A DNA stretch of 64,000 bases, taken from SKVR01 sp964410015. GTDB taxonomy: Bacteria > Bacteroidota > Bacteroidia > Bacteroidales > UBA7960. Below the pieces are notes generated by a model. That model had not been told where the DNA came from, ran no database searches, and was given only the letters and a program-made list of their open reading frames with translations. Both the position numbers and the translations under genes were made by a program. The stretch is from the NCBI GenBank assembly GCA_964410015.1, contig CAYPFV010000001.1, positions 33,024-97,023 on the forward strand, read 5' to 3'. Of this stretch, positions 10,329-19,914 are shown piece by piece (positions within the stretch are counted from its first letter, which is position 1; each line of letters opens with the position of its first letter).

Positions 10329-11915
10329 TTACTGAATTCTGAATACCATTGGCGGTAAATTACGCTCTCTGCCATCATCACCAACAGCTTTTATATTTTC
10401 AAAAGTGAATCGTTGTCCCCTGTTAGATCTTCTGATAGCTTGTTCCATTTCTTCGGTTTGAAGGTTGGAACCTGATCTCCATTCTTCAAAATCTCCGGCA
10501 ACGGTTGTATTCATAGTGAAACTTGTAATCTTGAAATCCATTTTAAAGTCGAAATCCTGCATCCTGGGTATAATGGGTTGTCCGGCAAGTACATCTTTTG
10601 GGATATTGCCTTCCTTTTGCCCGGCAATTTCCGGGTAAGGATCGGGTACAACACGAACTCTGAAGGTAGAAGAACCCATATTCCTTCGTTCGTCATCCAT
10701 CCTGGCATATAGGGTGATGGTTACGTTTTCATTGATGTTATGGTTTTGACTCAACCTAACGTTGTAACCACCGCCGGGTTTAGGTATCAATCTGTTTCCT
10801 GCTCCACTTATTTGGGGTTCGATACTTTCACTGGGTATACCAGGCACAGAAACAGAGACGGGGTTATCGACCCCCATATAAAATACATTCATTGCATCTG
10901 CACTTACAGTTGCAGAGGGCCGCTGTACAATAAAATCACCCTCGAAGGGATAGGTGTTTACCCCGGCAGGACCTAAAACACTTACTTCTCCGCTATAAGT
11001 CTGAAGACCTTCTGAATTGGCCGGAATCCGAAGTTTCCCATCTTCAACTTCACGACCATTGATTGTTACAGTAGGTTTTTGTTTTGAATCGAAGGCTGCT
11101 ACAATCACTTCTGCCTCAAAATAATCACCCAATAAAACCAATCTGCTTTCGGGTATTACAGCTGCATTGATGGTATCAAAAGTAAAATCTTCTGCAGTAA
11201 TAGCAGCATACAAAAGATTTACCACATCAAATTCAGCATTTTTTACTTCCGTAACCATACGGGTAAGGTTGGTAGCAGCCGCAACTGGTATCTGATGATC
11301 AAACATTGCAGTTTGCCAGTTTACTTCTACCCCGTTTTTATCATAAAACGGACCTTCCGTATCCAATCCCAATTGTATATTATCTCTAAACAGATCAGGA
11401 GTTCTTTCGCGCACTGCTTCCTTATATTCTTCAATCATTTGCTTCAGTTCGAATGCTCTGGTTCCTTCAGTACCGGGGTTAGCAACAGGACCCGTTCCTT
11501 CTATCGGAGTAAGCATCCAAAATGCAGTAGCAGCACTGTAATTATCTTTGGCTGCAAGGTTTATCAGATTCAGCGTATCTGCTTCCTGTTTAGACAAACC
11601 GTCAACAAAAGCAATCATTTCTGAACGGGAATCAAGAATATATTGCACCAACTCTTCTGAATACTCTTTCACCTCCTGAGCCTGTGTATAAAAAGGTTCG
11701 ACCCTATTGGGAGCCAATGCTTTTTGCTTCTCAAAATCCTGATAAACCATTTCAACCTTTTGCCCGAAATTCCGGTTTGTTTGCTGTAACCCGTCGTCAA
11801 CCATAATAAATGCATTCAGTACTTCTTTTGACACGTTTAATGCCAAAAGTGCTGTAAGAACCAGATACATCATTCCGATCATTTTTTGTCTCGGGGTTTG
11901 CTTTCCTCCTGCCAT
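10329..11915 (-). CDS. gldM: Gliding motility/T9SS motor protein GldM (PorM)
   Basis: 528 residues. It begins with the conserved GldM N-terminus MAGGKQTPRQKMIGMMYLVL and has one membrane helix (about 14-33) followed by a long periplasmic region. In characterised systems GldM pairs with GldL to form the proton-driven motor and spans the periplasm to contact GldK/GldN. It sits between gldL and gldN at short spacing, consistent with one transcript. Confidence 0.96.
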   Translation of the reverse strand: MAGGKQTPRQKMIGMMYLVLTALLALNVSKEVLNAFIMVDDGLQQTNRNFGQKVEMVYQDFEKQKALAPNRVEPFYTQAQEVKEYSEELVQYILDSRSEMIAFVDGLSKQEADTLNLINLAAKDNYSAATAFWMLTPIEGTGPVANPGTEGTRAFELKQMIEEYKEAVRERTPDLFRDNIQLGLDTEGPFYDKNGVEVNWQTAMFDHQIPVAAATNLTRMVTEVKNAEFDVVNLLYAAITAEDFTFDTINAAVIPESRLVLLGDYFEAEVIVAAFDSKQKPTVTINGREVEDGKLRIPANSEGLQTYSGEVSVLGPAGVNTYPFEGDFIVQRPSATVSADAMNVFYMGVDNPVSVSVPGIPSESIEPQISGAGNRLIPKPGGGYNVRLSQNHNINENVTITLYARMDDERRNMGSSTFRVRVVPDPYPEIAGQKEGNIPKDVLAGQPIIPRMQDFDFKMDFKITSFTMNTTVAGDFEEWRSGSNLQTEEMEQAIRRSNRGQRFTFENIKAVGDDGRERNLPPMVFRIQ

Positions 11916-12016
11916 ATTAAATGAGTAATATTGTGGGTGTTGTTAAATTTTAATCTGCTTTTTTATAATATTTAAAAATCTATCCCCCAGAAAAGGGGGA
12001 CTTGATCTATATTTTT

Positions 12017-13102
12017 TTACTTTCCACCGTTAAAATTCATAGCAGTGAGCATATTGCCATACACACTGTTGAGTGAAGCAATATTTTTGGTAAGGGCAGT
12101 CATCTGCTCTTTATATTCCTGTGTAGTTCCTACTGTTTGGTTCAGATTTTCTACAAGTTTGCTTACAGATTCCTGCATTTTTTCGGTATTTTGGAATTGT
12201 GCATCAGATGCCTGTAATTGCAACTCATATACCGCATTGAGTGCTTCAAGATTCTGAGAGGTTTTCTGCAGTTGATCTGTGTATTGCGATCCTTGCTTTG
12301 CACTATTCTCAAGTGCTTCAACAGTTTTTACCAACAACTCAGAGCTTCTTCCATAGTTAGATACCAATTCGCTGGTATATCCGGTAAGGTTGAGCAAACT
12401 ATCATTATACTGTTTGGCAGCACCGAGGTTTTCTTTCATCTGACCCGCTGTTTCCTTATAATTAACGTTGAGTTCATCCAGAGATTCTTTGGCATTTCTC
12501 ATACTTCCGGCAAACTCTTCTGAAAGACTGATATCGTGTTTGAGGTACTCGTTAGTATTTTTATAAGATTGACTGAGCTCAAGAACAGACCTGGATGCAG
12601 CTTCCATATTTTTAATATAGTTTTCTGTTGCCAATGCAGCGTTTGATATATCAGCCAATTTAGAAGCATTTTCGGTAAGATTTTTTAATCCTGCACCGAG
12701 ATTTTCAATCAGTTCAGGCCCGATATTGGCTTCTTCAAGCATTTTATCTAAATTGGTTGAAAGCGTTATACTTTGCACATTATTGGTCGTGGCTGCTGGT
12801 AGATTTTTATTTCTGCGACCTGCTTTTTCCGGCAATTCAGGGTTTGCTTCTTCATCTAATTCATCAGTATCAATGCCTGCCAGCTCAGGGTAAACCAGGG
12901 TCCAGTCTGGTTCTTCATGAGGTTTTTCAAATGCAGAAACGAAGAAAATAAGTGCTTCAACACCTAGACCAATAGTGAGCATTACGCCTGCTCCAGGCCA
13001 GTGCTGAATTTTAAACAATGCGCCAACAATCACTACTGCTGCACCCCAGCCGTAGAGTTTAGACATGAAATTTTTAAACGCTTTGGATTCCAGCCACTTC
13101 AT
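12017..13102 (-). CDS. gldL: Gliding motility/T9SS motor protein GldL (PorL)
   Basis: 361 residues. Two membrane helices near residues 15-34 and 38-58 surround the conserved LFKIQHWPGAGVML segment. A long, mostly helical cytoplasmic part rich in Asn, Glu and Leu follows, likely coiled coil (about 130-350). GldL is the inner-membrane proton-channel partner of GldM and energises T9SS secretion and gliding. A glutamate in the second helix (GVEALIFF) matches the membrane carboxylate known to be needed for the proton path. Confidence 0.95.
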   Translation of the reverse strand: MKWLESKAFKNFMSKLYGWGAAVVIVGALFKIQHWPGAGVMLTIGLGVEALIFFVSAFEKPHEEPDWTLVYPELAGIDTDELDEEANPELPEKAGRRNKNLPAATTNNVQSITLSTNLDKMLEEANIGPELIENLGAGLKNLTENASKLADISNAALATENYIKNMEAASRSVLELSQSYKNTNEYLKHDISLSEEFAGSMRNAKESLDELNVNYKETAGQMKENLGAAKQYNDSLLNLTGYTSELVSNYGRSSELLVKTVEALENSAKQGSQYTDQLQKTSQNLEALNAVYELQLQASDAQFQNTEKMQESVSKLVENLNQTVGTTQEYKEQMTALTKNIASLNSVYGNMLTAMNFNGGK

Positions 13103-13219
13103 AAATTATAAATTAAAGAGAAATTACTATTTTTCAAAAAGGAAATATTTAACAATTATCAGATATTGCTATAAAAACAAAACAGATAAAAGAATAATTT
13201 ATTACTTAAACAGTTTTTT

Positions 13220-14518
13220 TTAATAAACATTAGATGCACCACTTCCATCAACACGGTCACGTCCGGGATAAGTTTGAACACATCTGAAACCGATATAGGA
13301 TTTTGCTGAATCCTGATATTCGTAATTACGTGTTCCAACCTGCAACATAAAGCCAACATCTTTCCACGAACCACCACGTATTGCTTTTCTTTTCAGGGTG
13401 ATAGGGTCGTCTGGTTTTGCTTCATAGTGGTAATGCATGTTCATATCATGTCCAAAATTGTAAAGAGATTCATCAAAAGCATTGATGGTCCATTCAGCAA
13501 CATTACCAGACATATCATATAAACCATAATCATTTGGCGGGTAGTGTCCTACGATTACGGTTTGGAATCCACCGTCGTCTACATAATTACCTCTGAGGGG
13601 TTTAAAATTGGCAAGAAAACAACCGTCAATATTTCTGGTATATGGTCCTCCCCATGGATAAGGGTTGAGATCAAGACCTCCCCTGGCGGCATATTCCCAT
13701 TCTGCTTCTGTGGGCAATCTGAATTCCTGGGCAAAAGGACGCCTTTGGGATGCGAGATAGCTATTCAGAAAATTGGTTCTCCAGATGGTAAAGGCACGTG
13801 CCTGTAACCAGTTTACGCCTACTACAGGATAATGGTCGTACGTAGGGTGCCAGAAGTATTGCTGAGTCATGGGTTCATTATATGCATAGCTGAAATCGTG
13901 AATCCATGCAAGTGTATCAGGATATACATGTGTTTCATATTCTACAACGAACTCGTTGCGGGGGGTATCTCTTTCAGATTTTTTAGCAGCCCGGTTGATG
14001 TCAATAATATGATACCGGTAAATTAATTTTCTGGTGTCAATTTCCCGGCGACGGAAAAATCTTTCATGCTCAGGAAGAAACAACTCACTGAGAATGTCTC
14101 TTTCTTCCTCACCGTCCCAGTTGATATCGTATCTCCAGTTGATAAGAGGGGGATCTATATCCATACCAAATTCATCGGTCAAGATGAGGTGTTCTTCGTC
14201 TATATCTGCCAAAAGCATATGAGCCAAAGAATCTCTTACCCAATGCACAAACTGTCTGTACTGGTTATTGGTAATTTCTGTTTCATCCATATAAAATGCA
14301 GGTAGTGAAACAGTTTTACTTGTCGCATTTTGTGAATAAGCGATATCTTCATCTGAGGGACCCATGTTGAAGCTTCCCATGGGTATGTAAACCATACCGG
14401 GAGGATCAGCATAAAACCCGTCAGGGCGATTTTGCACACCAGTGAGATGACCGCTGCCTGAACGATCACAACTGGCAAAAATGATAACTAACGATGCAAT
14501 AAACATTAACCTTTTCAT
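13220..14518 (-). CDS. gldK: T9SS ring lipoprotein GldK (PorK), FGE-sulfatase fold
   Basis: 432 residues from the ATG at 14518, preferred because it is preceded by AGGAG and opens directly into a lipoprotein signal (IIFASC, lipidated Cys17). Most of the protein is a formylglycine-generating-enzyme-like fold with YIPMGSFNMGPSDED, RLPTEAEWEYAARGG, GNVAEWT and IRGGSW. GldK/PorK uses this fold structurally and forms an outer-membrane-attached ring with GldN. It is preceded by porP and followed by gldL in the operon. Confidence 0.94.
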   Translation of the reverse strand: MKRLMFIASLVIIFASCDRSGSGHLTGVQNRPDGFYADPPGMVYIPMGSFNMGPSDEDIAYSQNATSKTVSLPAFYMDETEITNNQYRQFVHWVRDSLAHMLLADIDEEHLILTDEFGMDIDPPLINWRYDINWDGEEERDILSELFLPEHERFFRRREIDTRKLIYRYHIIDINRAAKKSERDTPRNEFVVEYETHVYPDTLAWIHDFSYAYNEPMTQQYFWHPTYDHYPVVGVNWLQARAFTIWRTNFLNSYLASQRRPFAQEFRLPTEAEWEYAARGGLDLNPYPWGGPYTRNIDGCFLANFKPLRGNYVDDGGFQTVIVGHYPPNDYGLYDMSGNVAEWTINAFDESLYNFGHDMNMHYHYEAKPDDPITLKRKAIRGGSWKDVGFMLQVGTRNYEYQDSAKSYIGFRCVQTYPGRDRVDGSGASNVY

Positions 14519-14622
14519 GTTAACTCCTGATTTTATGACCACTATTATTTTTATTACTCTGATTTGATACTTATTTTAACGAACTGTCTTAGATTAGGTT
14601 TCACAAAAAAATATTTGAGAAA

Positions 14623-15585
14623 TTATAAAAATCTGACATTCCTGTTTATTTCATTTATTCTTTCAATATCCAATTCAAAACAATATTGAACCATTATTTC
14701 ATGACTCCCGAAACTCCGACCATTCCTGCCTAAAGGAGTTGTAGAAATATCATAGGAATATCCAATACGGATTTGCTCGATATTCAACCCCAAAAATACA
14801 GCTATTGCGTCCTGAATTCTGTAACTAACGCCACCCCATACTTTGTTATTGTAAGTAACCAATGTATTAAAATCGCTTTGAAAAGAGGCAAAATCTGTTT
14901 TGAATAGAAATGATGGCGACAACATAAGATTGTTGTTTCCAGGTAACGGGTAATTATAACCCCCACTCAGGTAAAATTGTCTTTTTAACTGAAAATCTGC
15001 GTTGGCAATTTCTCGTGTAGGTTGCGCAAACTGATTTATAGAAAGACCTGCCCAAAAGACTTCGCTTGTATAAAACCCTCCCAGGGAAAAATCGATGAAC
15101 ATCCGGGATTCTTCCTCACTTCCACTAAGTGCCGGATCACCTTCGTTGAGTGGATTGAAACCAGAGAAATCAATTCTTTTGTCGATAAATCCAATTTGAC
15201 CACCCAACCCTAATCTACCTTCTTCTAAGTCAAGATGATATGAATATGCTAGTTGAACACCAAGTGCTGTTTCAAATCCCAACTGATCTTGCAGAAAAGA
15301 TAAGCCCAAACCACCTCTTATTAAATTTATGGGAGCATCTACAGAAAAACTATAGGTTTCAGGGTTTAAACTCTGGTCTTCCTCATCAGCAAATCCAACC
15401 CATTGCTGGCGGACAAGTGCCGTTGCACAAATGGCTGGTCGTAAACCTGCATAACCCGGATTAAATGCCATAGTATTAAACATATTATGACTAAATTGTG
15501 CATCCTGTTGTGCCCATCCATTATCAGTGTAATAAACAAAAATGAATGCTAGTATAATGGAGATGTTGATTGACCTGAACCTCAT
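14623..15585 (-). CDS. porP: PorP/SprF family type IX secretion outer membrane protein
   Basis: 320 residues with a signal peptide (about 1-25, ending WAQQ). The N-terminal motif DAQFSHNMFNTMAFNPGYAGLR is typical of PorP/SprF, and the rest is alternating beta strands of an outer-membrane barrel. Family members assist secretion of, or anchor, T9SS cargo. Being the first gene upstream of gldK, it matches the porPKLMN order known from Porphyromonas. SprF-type paralogs elsewhere in the genome cannot be excluded, so the symbol rests on position. Confidence 0.9.
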   Translation of the reverse strand: MRFRSINISIILAFIFVYYTDNGWAQQDAQFSHNMFNTMAFNPGYAGLRPAICATALVRQQWVGFADEEDQSLNPETYSFSVDAPINLIRGGLGLSFLQDQLGFETALGVQLAYSYHLDLEEGRLGLGGQIGFIDKRIDFSGFNPLNEGDPALSGSEEESRMFIDFSLGGFYTSEVFWAGLSINQFAQPTREIANADFQLKRQFYLSGGYNYPLPGNNNLMLSPSFLFKTDFASFQSDFNTLVTYNNKVWGGVSYRIQDAIAVFLGLNIEQIRIGYSYDISTTPLGRNGRSFGSHEIMVQYCFELDIERINEINRNVRFL

Positions 15586-16038
15586 ATTTTGGCTTTATTG
15601 TTTACCACTTTTTCCATAACGCAAATGTTTGGAAAAAATTGAATGCTTTTTTGGATTTCAATCTTAAGAAGACCTTAAAATTTTGAAGCCGGTAAAATTA
15701 CAATAATTTTTTATCAACAGGGCATTGTTAATAATTTTCGGGATCAAGAATTCAAAGAACTATTTGCTTTTCAATTTGTTATATAACTAAAAACATCACT
15801 TTCATGATTACAAATATACAGAGTTGTTTTCATAATAATATCCGTAATTCTACTCGTTTTGGAGCCGAAGAAATAACAGGCGGAATTTTCCTGTTTTATG
15901 CAACTAAAAGTACAATTTTTCAATGAAAACAAGGATTGATAATCCACAAAAACACACTTTGTTTTAGCAGTAAATTGATATTTGTTAGATAAAAAGGGTA
16001 AAAGTATAAACTGAAGGATAGAAAAGTACTATTATAAA
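15586..16038. other. AT-rich intergenic region upstream of porP
   Basis: About 450 bp between the arginase-like gene and porP, both on the minus strand. It is long enough to hold an independent promoter for the T9SS operon. A minus-strand TATATTTG, matching TAnnTTTG, lies at 15811-15818 without a clear -33 element. No ORF, repeat or RNA was seen. Confidence 0.45.
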
Positions 16039-17220
16039 TTACAAAAATTTTTGGTAAACCTGCCACCATTTTTCAGGCAATTCCTCCTGACAGGCGTCCT
16101 GGTAGTCTTTGTAGGAACAAGGAACCAGAAATTGCCGCTCGTATTTTGAGTGTAAACCCTGAAAAGGGACTTCCATCCACCAACGGTCGCTGGCCTTGCT
16201 TTTATAAAAAATAATTTCATTTTTAAACTCTTTCATGGGCACTACATATTTCATATAGGACCCGGAGTCTTTTCTTTTGCGATCCGGGAAATCATTTTTC
16301 CGGTTGTAAAAGCCATCAATAAAGTACCAGATCATTTGTGCTACCAGATGTGCTGTTTGCTCACCATTGTCAAAAGCAGGATTGAGCTCGTAGAAACCCA
16401 AAGATGATAATTTATCGCTTAATCCGGCATACCGGGCAATCTGGCAAGCTTCTTCTCCATAAAAGCCATTGGGCGATGCATTTGCGTTACCCGGAGCATC
16501 TGACTGCCTGATGCTACTTACATCGAAACTAAGCAAATCTGCATTTCGTACAATTGGCTCAACCTCCTCAAGGTTATTTCTAACTATCCCTAATCTGTGC
16601 ACATCAAAATAGAGCTTTTGCATCAACTCAATGGCATCCTGGTCAACAAAATAGGTTTGATAACCAATATTGGTATAGTTGAAAAGAAAATTGGGCTGAT
16701 GGGTTAATATTTTATTGAGAAAATTATGATTACTGATTTTTTCCTGATTCAATCCAAGATCAAAAGCGGAATCAATGGAAACGATATTGATGATCTGACC
16801 AAGAGATTCATAAGCCCTGTAATTGGCATAGGTAAGATCCTGAGAACCTCCCATGATTATGGGAACTATTTTATTCTGCAATAGTTCTGACAACACGGTT
16901 TTCAGGGCAAAGTAGGTATCTTCAACCGTTTCACCTTTTTTTATATTGCCAAGATCAATAATATTGGTTTTGAAAGGGCCCTGAAAAAGATTGTACAGGT
17001 ACTTTCTTATATAATCTGGTGCAAAAGCAGTACCTTCATTATTGGGGGCATTACGGTCTTCTTTGATACCCAGAAGAGCAATATCTGCATGGTTTGCATC
17101 CGGGAAGTGATTGTCTTTTAAATAACTTCTGATGATATTTCCCAGAAGCAGAGGATGTGATTTATGGGAAACAGTTAGTTTTTGAGTTTCTACCGGTACG
17201 AAGAAATCGGCAATTTCCAT
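16039..17220 (-). CDS. Arginase/ureohydrolase-fold protein with degenerate metal site
   Basis: 393 residues with a ureohydrolase core. The three metal motifs are altered. The GGxH motif is GGSQD (Gln127 for His). DAHxD is DSAFD (Ala152 for His). The SFDVDxxDP motif reads SFDVSSIRQ (Ser235 for the second Asp). Three of six Mn ligands are therefore missing, while Asp150, Asp154, Asp233 and the later FYELNPAFD segment are kept. A true arginase, agmatinase or formimidoylglutamase reaction is unlikely; a binding or regulatory role is inferred. It lies 14 bp after topA and upstream of porP-gldKLMN, an arrangement I recall from other Bacteroidota gliding loci. Confidence 0.85.
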   Translation of the reverse strand: MEIADFFVPVETQKLTVSHKSHPLLLGNIIRSYLKDNHFPDANHADIALLGIKEDRNAPNNEGTAFAPDYIRKYLYNLFQGPFKTNIIDLGNIKKGETVEDTYFALKTVLSELLQNKIVPIIMGGSQDLTYANYRAYESLGQIINIVSIDSAFDLGLNQEKISNHNFLNKILTHQPNFLFNYTNIGYQTYFVDQDAIELMQKLYFDVHRLGIVRNNLEEVEPIVRNADLLSFDVSSIRQSDAPGNANASPNGFYGEEACQIARYAGLSDKLSSLGFYELNPAFDNGEQTAHLVAQMIWYFIDGFYNRKNDFPDRKRKDSGSYMKYVVPMKEFKNEIIFYKSKASDRWWMEVPFQGLHSKYERQFLVPCSYKDYQDACQEELPEKWWQVYQKFL

Positions 17221-17234
17221 GTTGAGTCAAAAAA

Positions 17235-19571
17235 TTATGTTTTTTTTCTGGGTTTTACTGTTTTCTTCGTTGTACGTGTTTTTTTTGTTGAGGTTCCCTG
17301 TTCTGCAATTTTTAAGCACTCTTCAAGTGTAAAATCTTGTGGGTCTTTATCTTTGGGGAGTTTATAATTTTTGCCATCGATGGTCAGGTAAGGTCCCCAT
17401 CTTCCTTTGAGAATCTTTACTTTATCATTCCATTCTCTGATAATCTTCTGTTTGTCTTTTTCTCTTTTTGCTTCTATGATTTCAATACTTTTGTCTTGTT
17501 CAACTGTCAGCGGATCCTCCTCTTTTGGCAAAGAATAAAATTTACCATCATGCCTGATGTAAGGTCCAAATCTGCCTGATGAAGCAACTATTTCTTTATC
17601 TTCATACATACCCACCTTGCGGGGAAGTTTAAATAGATCGAGTGCCTGTTCCAGAGTAATACTTTCAAGACTCAGGTCTTTTCTCAAACCAGCAAACTTT
17701 GGTTTTTCTTCATCTTCAGCACTACCAATCTGCACCATAGGACCGAATCTGCCGATACGTGCCACAACATCTTTACCTGATTTAGGGTCTTTGCCCAAAA
17801 CCCGTTCTCCACTAAATTTTTCTGCTGTTTGCAGGGTTTCGTCAACTTTATCATGAAACGGATAATAGAACTCGTGCAAAACTTTTGTCCACTGTTTCAG
17901 TCCCTGGGCAATTTCGTCAAATTCTTTTTCTACACTAGCAGTAAAATTATAGTCCATGATCTCTTTAAAATACTCCATCAGGAAATTATTGACCACAATA
18001 CCAATATCTGTCGGGAAGAGTTTATTTTTTTCGGCACCGGTGATCTCCGATTTTTGGGAAGTTTCAATTTTTCCGTTTTTCAATAGCAAATAATCATACA
18101 TCCGTTTTTCACCTTCACGATTTTCTTTCACCACATATTCTCTTTTCTGAATAACTGAAATGGTAGGTGCATAAGTTGAAGGACGTCCAATACCCAACTC
18201 TTCGAGTTTTTTCACCAAACTGGCTTCTGTATAACGCGGTGGGTGTTTTGAGAAACGTTCCTGAGCCACCATTTCATCCAAATCAAGTTGCTGATTTATC
18301 TCTAATGGAGGCAAAATTCCTTTCTGCACTTCATCATCCTCATCGTCAGTGGATTCAAGGTATACCTTCAGAAAACCATCAAATTTGAGTACTTCACCGG
18401 ATGCTATGAGTTTTTCGCTGGTGGTGGAGATGCCGATAGAAATATTTGTTTTTTCCAGCAGTGCTTCGCTCATCTGAGAAGCAATGGTTCTTTTCCATAT
18501 GAGTTCGTAAAGTTTTTGCTCGGATGCATCTGATCCGGCATTTTCAACATTCATGTATGTAGGACGTATGGCTTCATGTGCCTCTTGTGCTCCTTTTGAT
18601 TTGGTGGAAAACTTGCGGGTTTTCAGGTATTCTTTTCCATAGTTTTTTAAGATCACCTCTTTTGCCATTTTTAGGGCTGTGTCAGAAAGACTAACCGAAT
18701 CGGTTCGCATATAGGTAATCTTACCTGATTCGTATAATTTCTGAGCAAGCAGCATAGTGCGTGAAACAGAGAATCCTAATTTACGACTGGCCTCCTGCTG
18801 AAGCGTTGAAGTAGTAAAAGGCGCTGCAGGAGATTTTTTGGCAGGTTTTGTCTCTATATTTTCTACGAAAAACGATGCTTCTTTACATTTTTCTAAAAAT
18901 TCGAGTGCACTCTTTTTCTCGGCAAAACGTTTGGGAAGTTCTGCCTTTACCAACATTTTCTCCCCCTTATGAACAACGTTAAATATGGCAGATAATCGAA
19001 AAGAATTAGAGGTTTTGAATTCCTGTATTTCTTTTTCTCTTTCTACAATTAATCTTACTGCTACTGATTGTACCCGCCCGGCCGATAAAGAAGGTTTTAC
19101 TTTCTTCCACAAAAGTGGCGATAACTCAAAACCCACAAGGCGATCAAGCACACGTCTGGCTTGTTGGGCATCCACCAGGTTGATATCAATGCTTCGGGGG
19201 TTGCTAATAGCATTTTGGATAGCAGATTTTGTAATCTCATGAAAAACAATACGTTTCGACTTTTTGGCATCTAATTTTAAACTTTCTGACAAGTGCCACG
19301 AAATCGCTTCTCCTTCACGGTCTTCATCTGTGGCAAGCCAGATCACCTCAGCCTCTTTGGATAGTTTTTTCAACTCACTGACAACATTTTTTTTATCGGG
19401 AGATATTTCATAAACAGGATTAAAATCGTTTTCGATCTCAACCCCAAGCTTTGACTTTGCGAGGTCACGTACATGTCCAAAACTGGATTTTACCAAAAAT
19501 TCTTTTCCTAAAAATCCTTCGATCGTTTTTGCTTTGGCAGGCGACTCAACAATCACTAAATTCTTTACCAT
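17235..19571 (-). CDS. topA: DNA topoisomerase I
   Basis: 778 residues from the ATG at 19571 (MVKNLVIVESPAKAKTIEGF), which begins exactly at the TOPRIM domain. The frame is open 27 codons further upstream, but a TAGTTTTG -7-like element at 19610-19617 supports the shorter start. TOPRIM acidic residues are in WLATDEDREGEAISWHL, and the active-site tyrosine is in GKITYMRTDSVS. The C-terminal part has FGPY-type repeats (GRFGPYIRHDGKFYSLPKE, GRWGPYLTIDGKNYKLPKD) instead of cysteine zinc fingers, and a Lys/Arg/Thr-rich tail. The enzyme relaxes negative supercoils. Confidence 0.96.
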   Translation of the reverse strand: MVKNLVIVESPAKAKTIEGFLGKEFLVKSSFGHVRDLAKSKLGVEIENDFNPVYEISPDKKNVVSELKKLSKEAEVIWLATDEDREGEAISWHLSESLKLDAKKSKRIVFHEITKSAIQNAISNPRSIDINLVDAQQARRVLDRLVGFELSPLLWKKVKPSLSAGRVQSVAVRLIVEREKEIQEFKTSNSFRLSAIFNVVHKGEKMLVKAELPKRFAEKKSALEFLEKCKEASFFVENIETKPAKKSPAAPFTTSTLQQEASRKLGFSVSRTMLLAQKLYESGKITYMRTDSVSLSDTALKMAKEVILKNYGKEYLKTRKFSTKSKGAQEAHEAIRPTYMNVENAGSDASEQKLYELIWKRTIASQMSEALLEKTNISIGISTTSEKLIASGEVLKFDGFLKVYLESTDDEDDEVQKGILPPLEINQQLDLDEMVAQERFSKHPPRYTEASLVKKLEELGIGRPSTYAPTISVIQKREYVVKENREGEKRMYDYLLLKNGKIETSQKSEITGAEKNKLFPTDIGIVVNNFLMEYFKEIMDYNFTASVEKEFDEIAQGLKQWTKVLHEFYYPFHDKVDETLQTAEKFSGERVLGKDPKSGKDVVARIGRFGPMVQIGSAEDEEKPKFAGLRKDLSLESITLEQALDLFKLPRKVGMYEDKEIVASSGRFGPYIRHDGKFYSLPKEEDPLTVEQDKSIEIIEAKREKDKQKIIREWNDKVKILKGRWGPYLTIDGKNYKLPKDKDPQDFTLEECLKIAEQGTSTKKTRTTKKTVKPRKKT

Positions 19572-19914
19572 ATCTATATGTTTGGTATTTGTTGTGGTGA
19601 AAATGGATACAAAACTAATTATTAAAAATGAAAGATTCACAAGAACTTTCATCCGTACATAATTTTATGAAACAGATCAAACGGAACTCCAAGTTTGTTG
19701 CTTTTTAGGATGTGTGCTTACCAATTCAATAATAAACACTTCATCCACATCACTTAAAGTTAGTAAAAATGAAGGAATGAGAAAAAGATAATGAAATTTA
19801 GGGTCAAAAGATACAACAAACTCTTGAGGCAAAGAATGTTTACTACACTTTTTCAATCAAGTGTTAGCAGGCAACCCGGAAGAAAGTTTTGAGTTCAAAA
19901 TTATTTGAGTATAA
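19572..19914. other. Intergenic region upstream of topA
   Basis: It contains the TAGTTTTG element (minus strand, 19610-19617), a candidate -7 box for topA. Otherwise it is AT-rich with no gene, repeat or terminator that I can support. Confidence 0.45.

Noticed and set aside
19572..19652. Longer topA reading frame starting at 19652
   Set aside because: The extra 27 residues are hydrophobic and Thr-rich and precede the conserved TOPRIM start; a TAGTTTTG element lies within this stretch.
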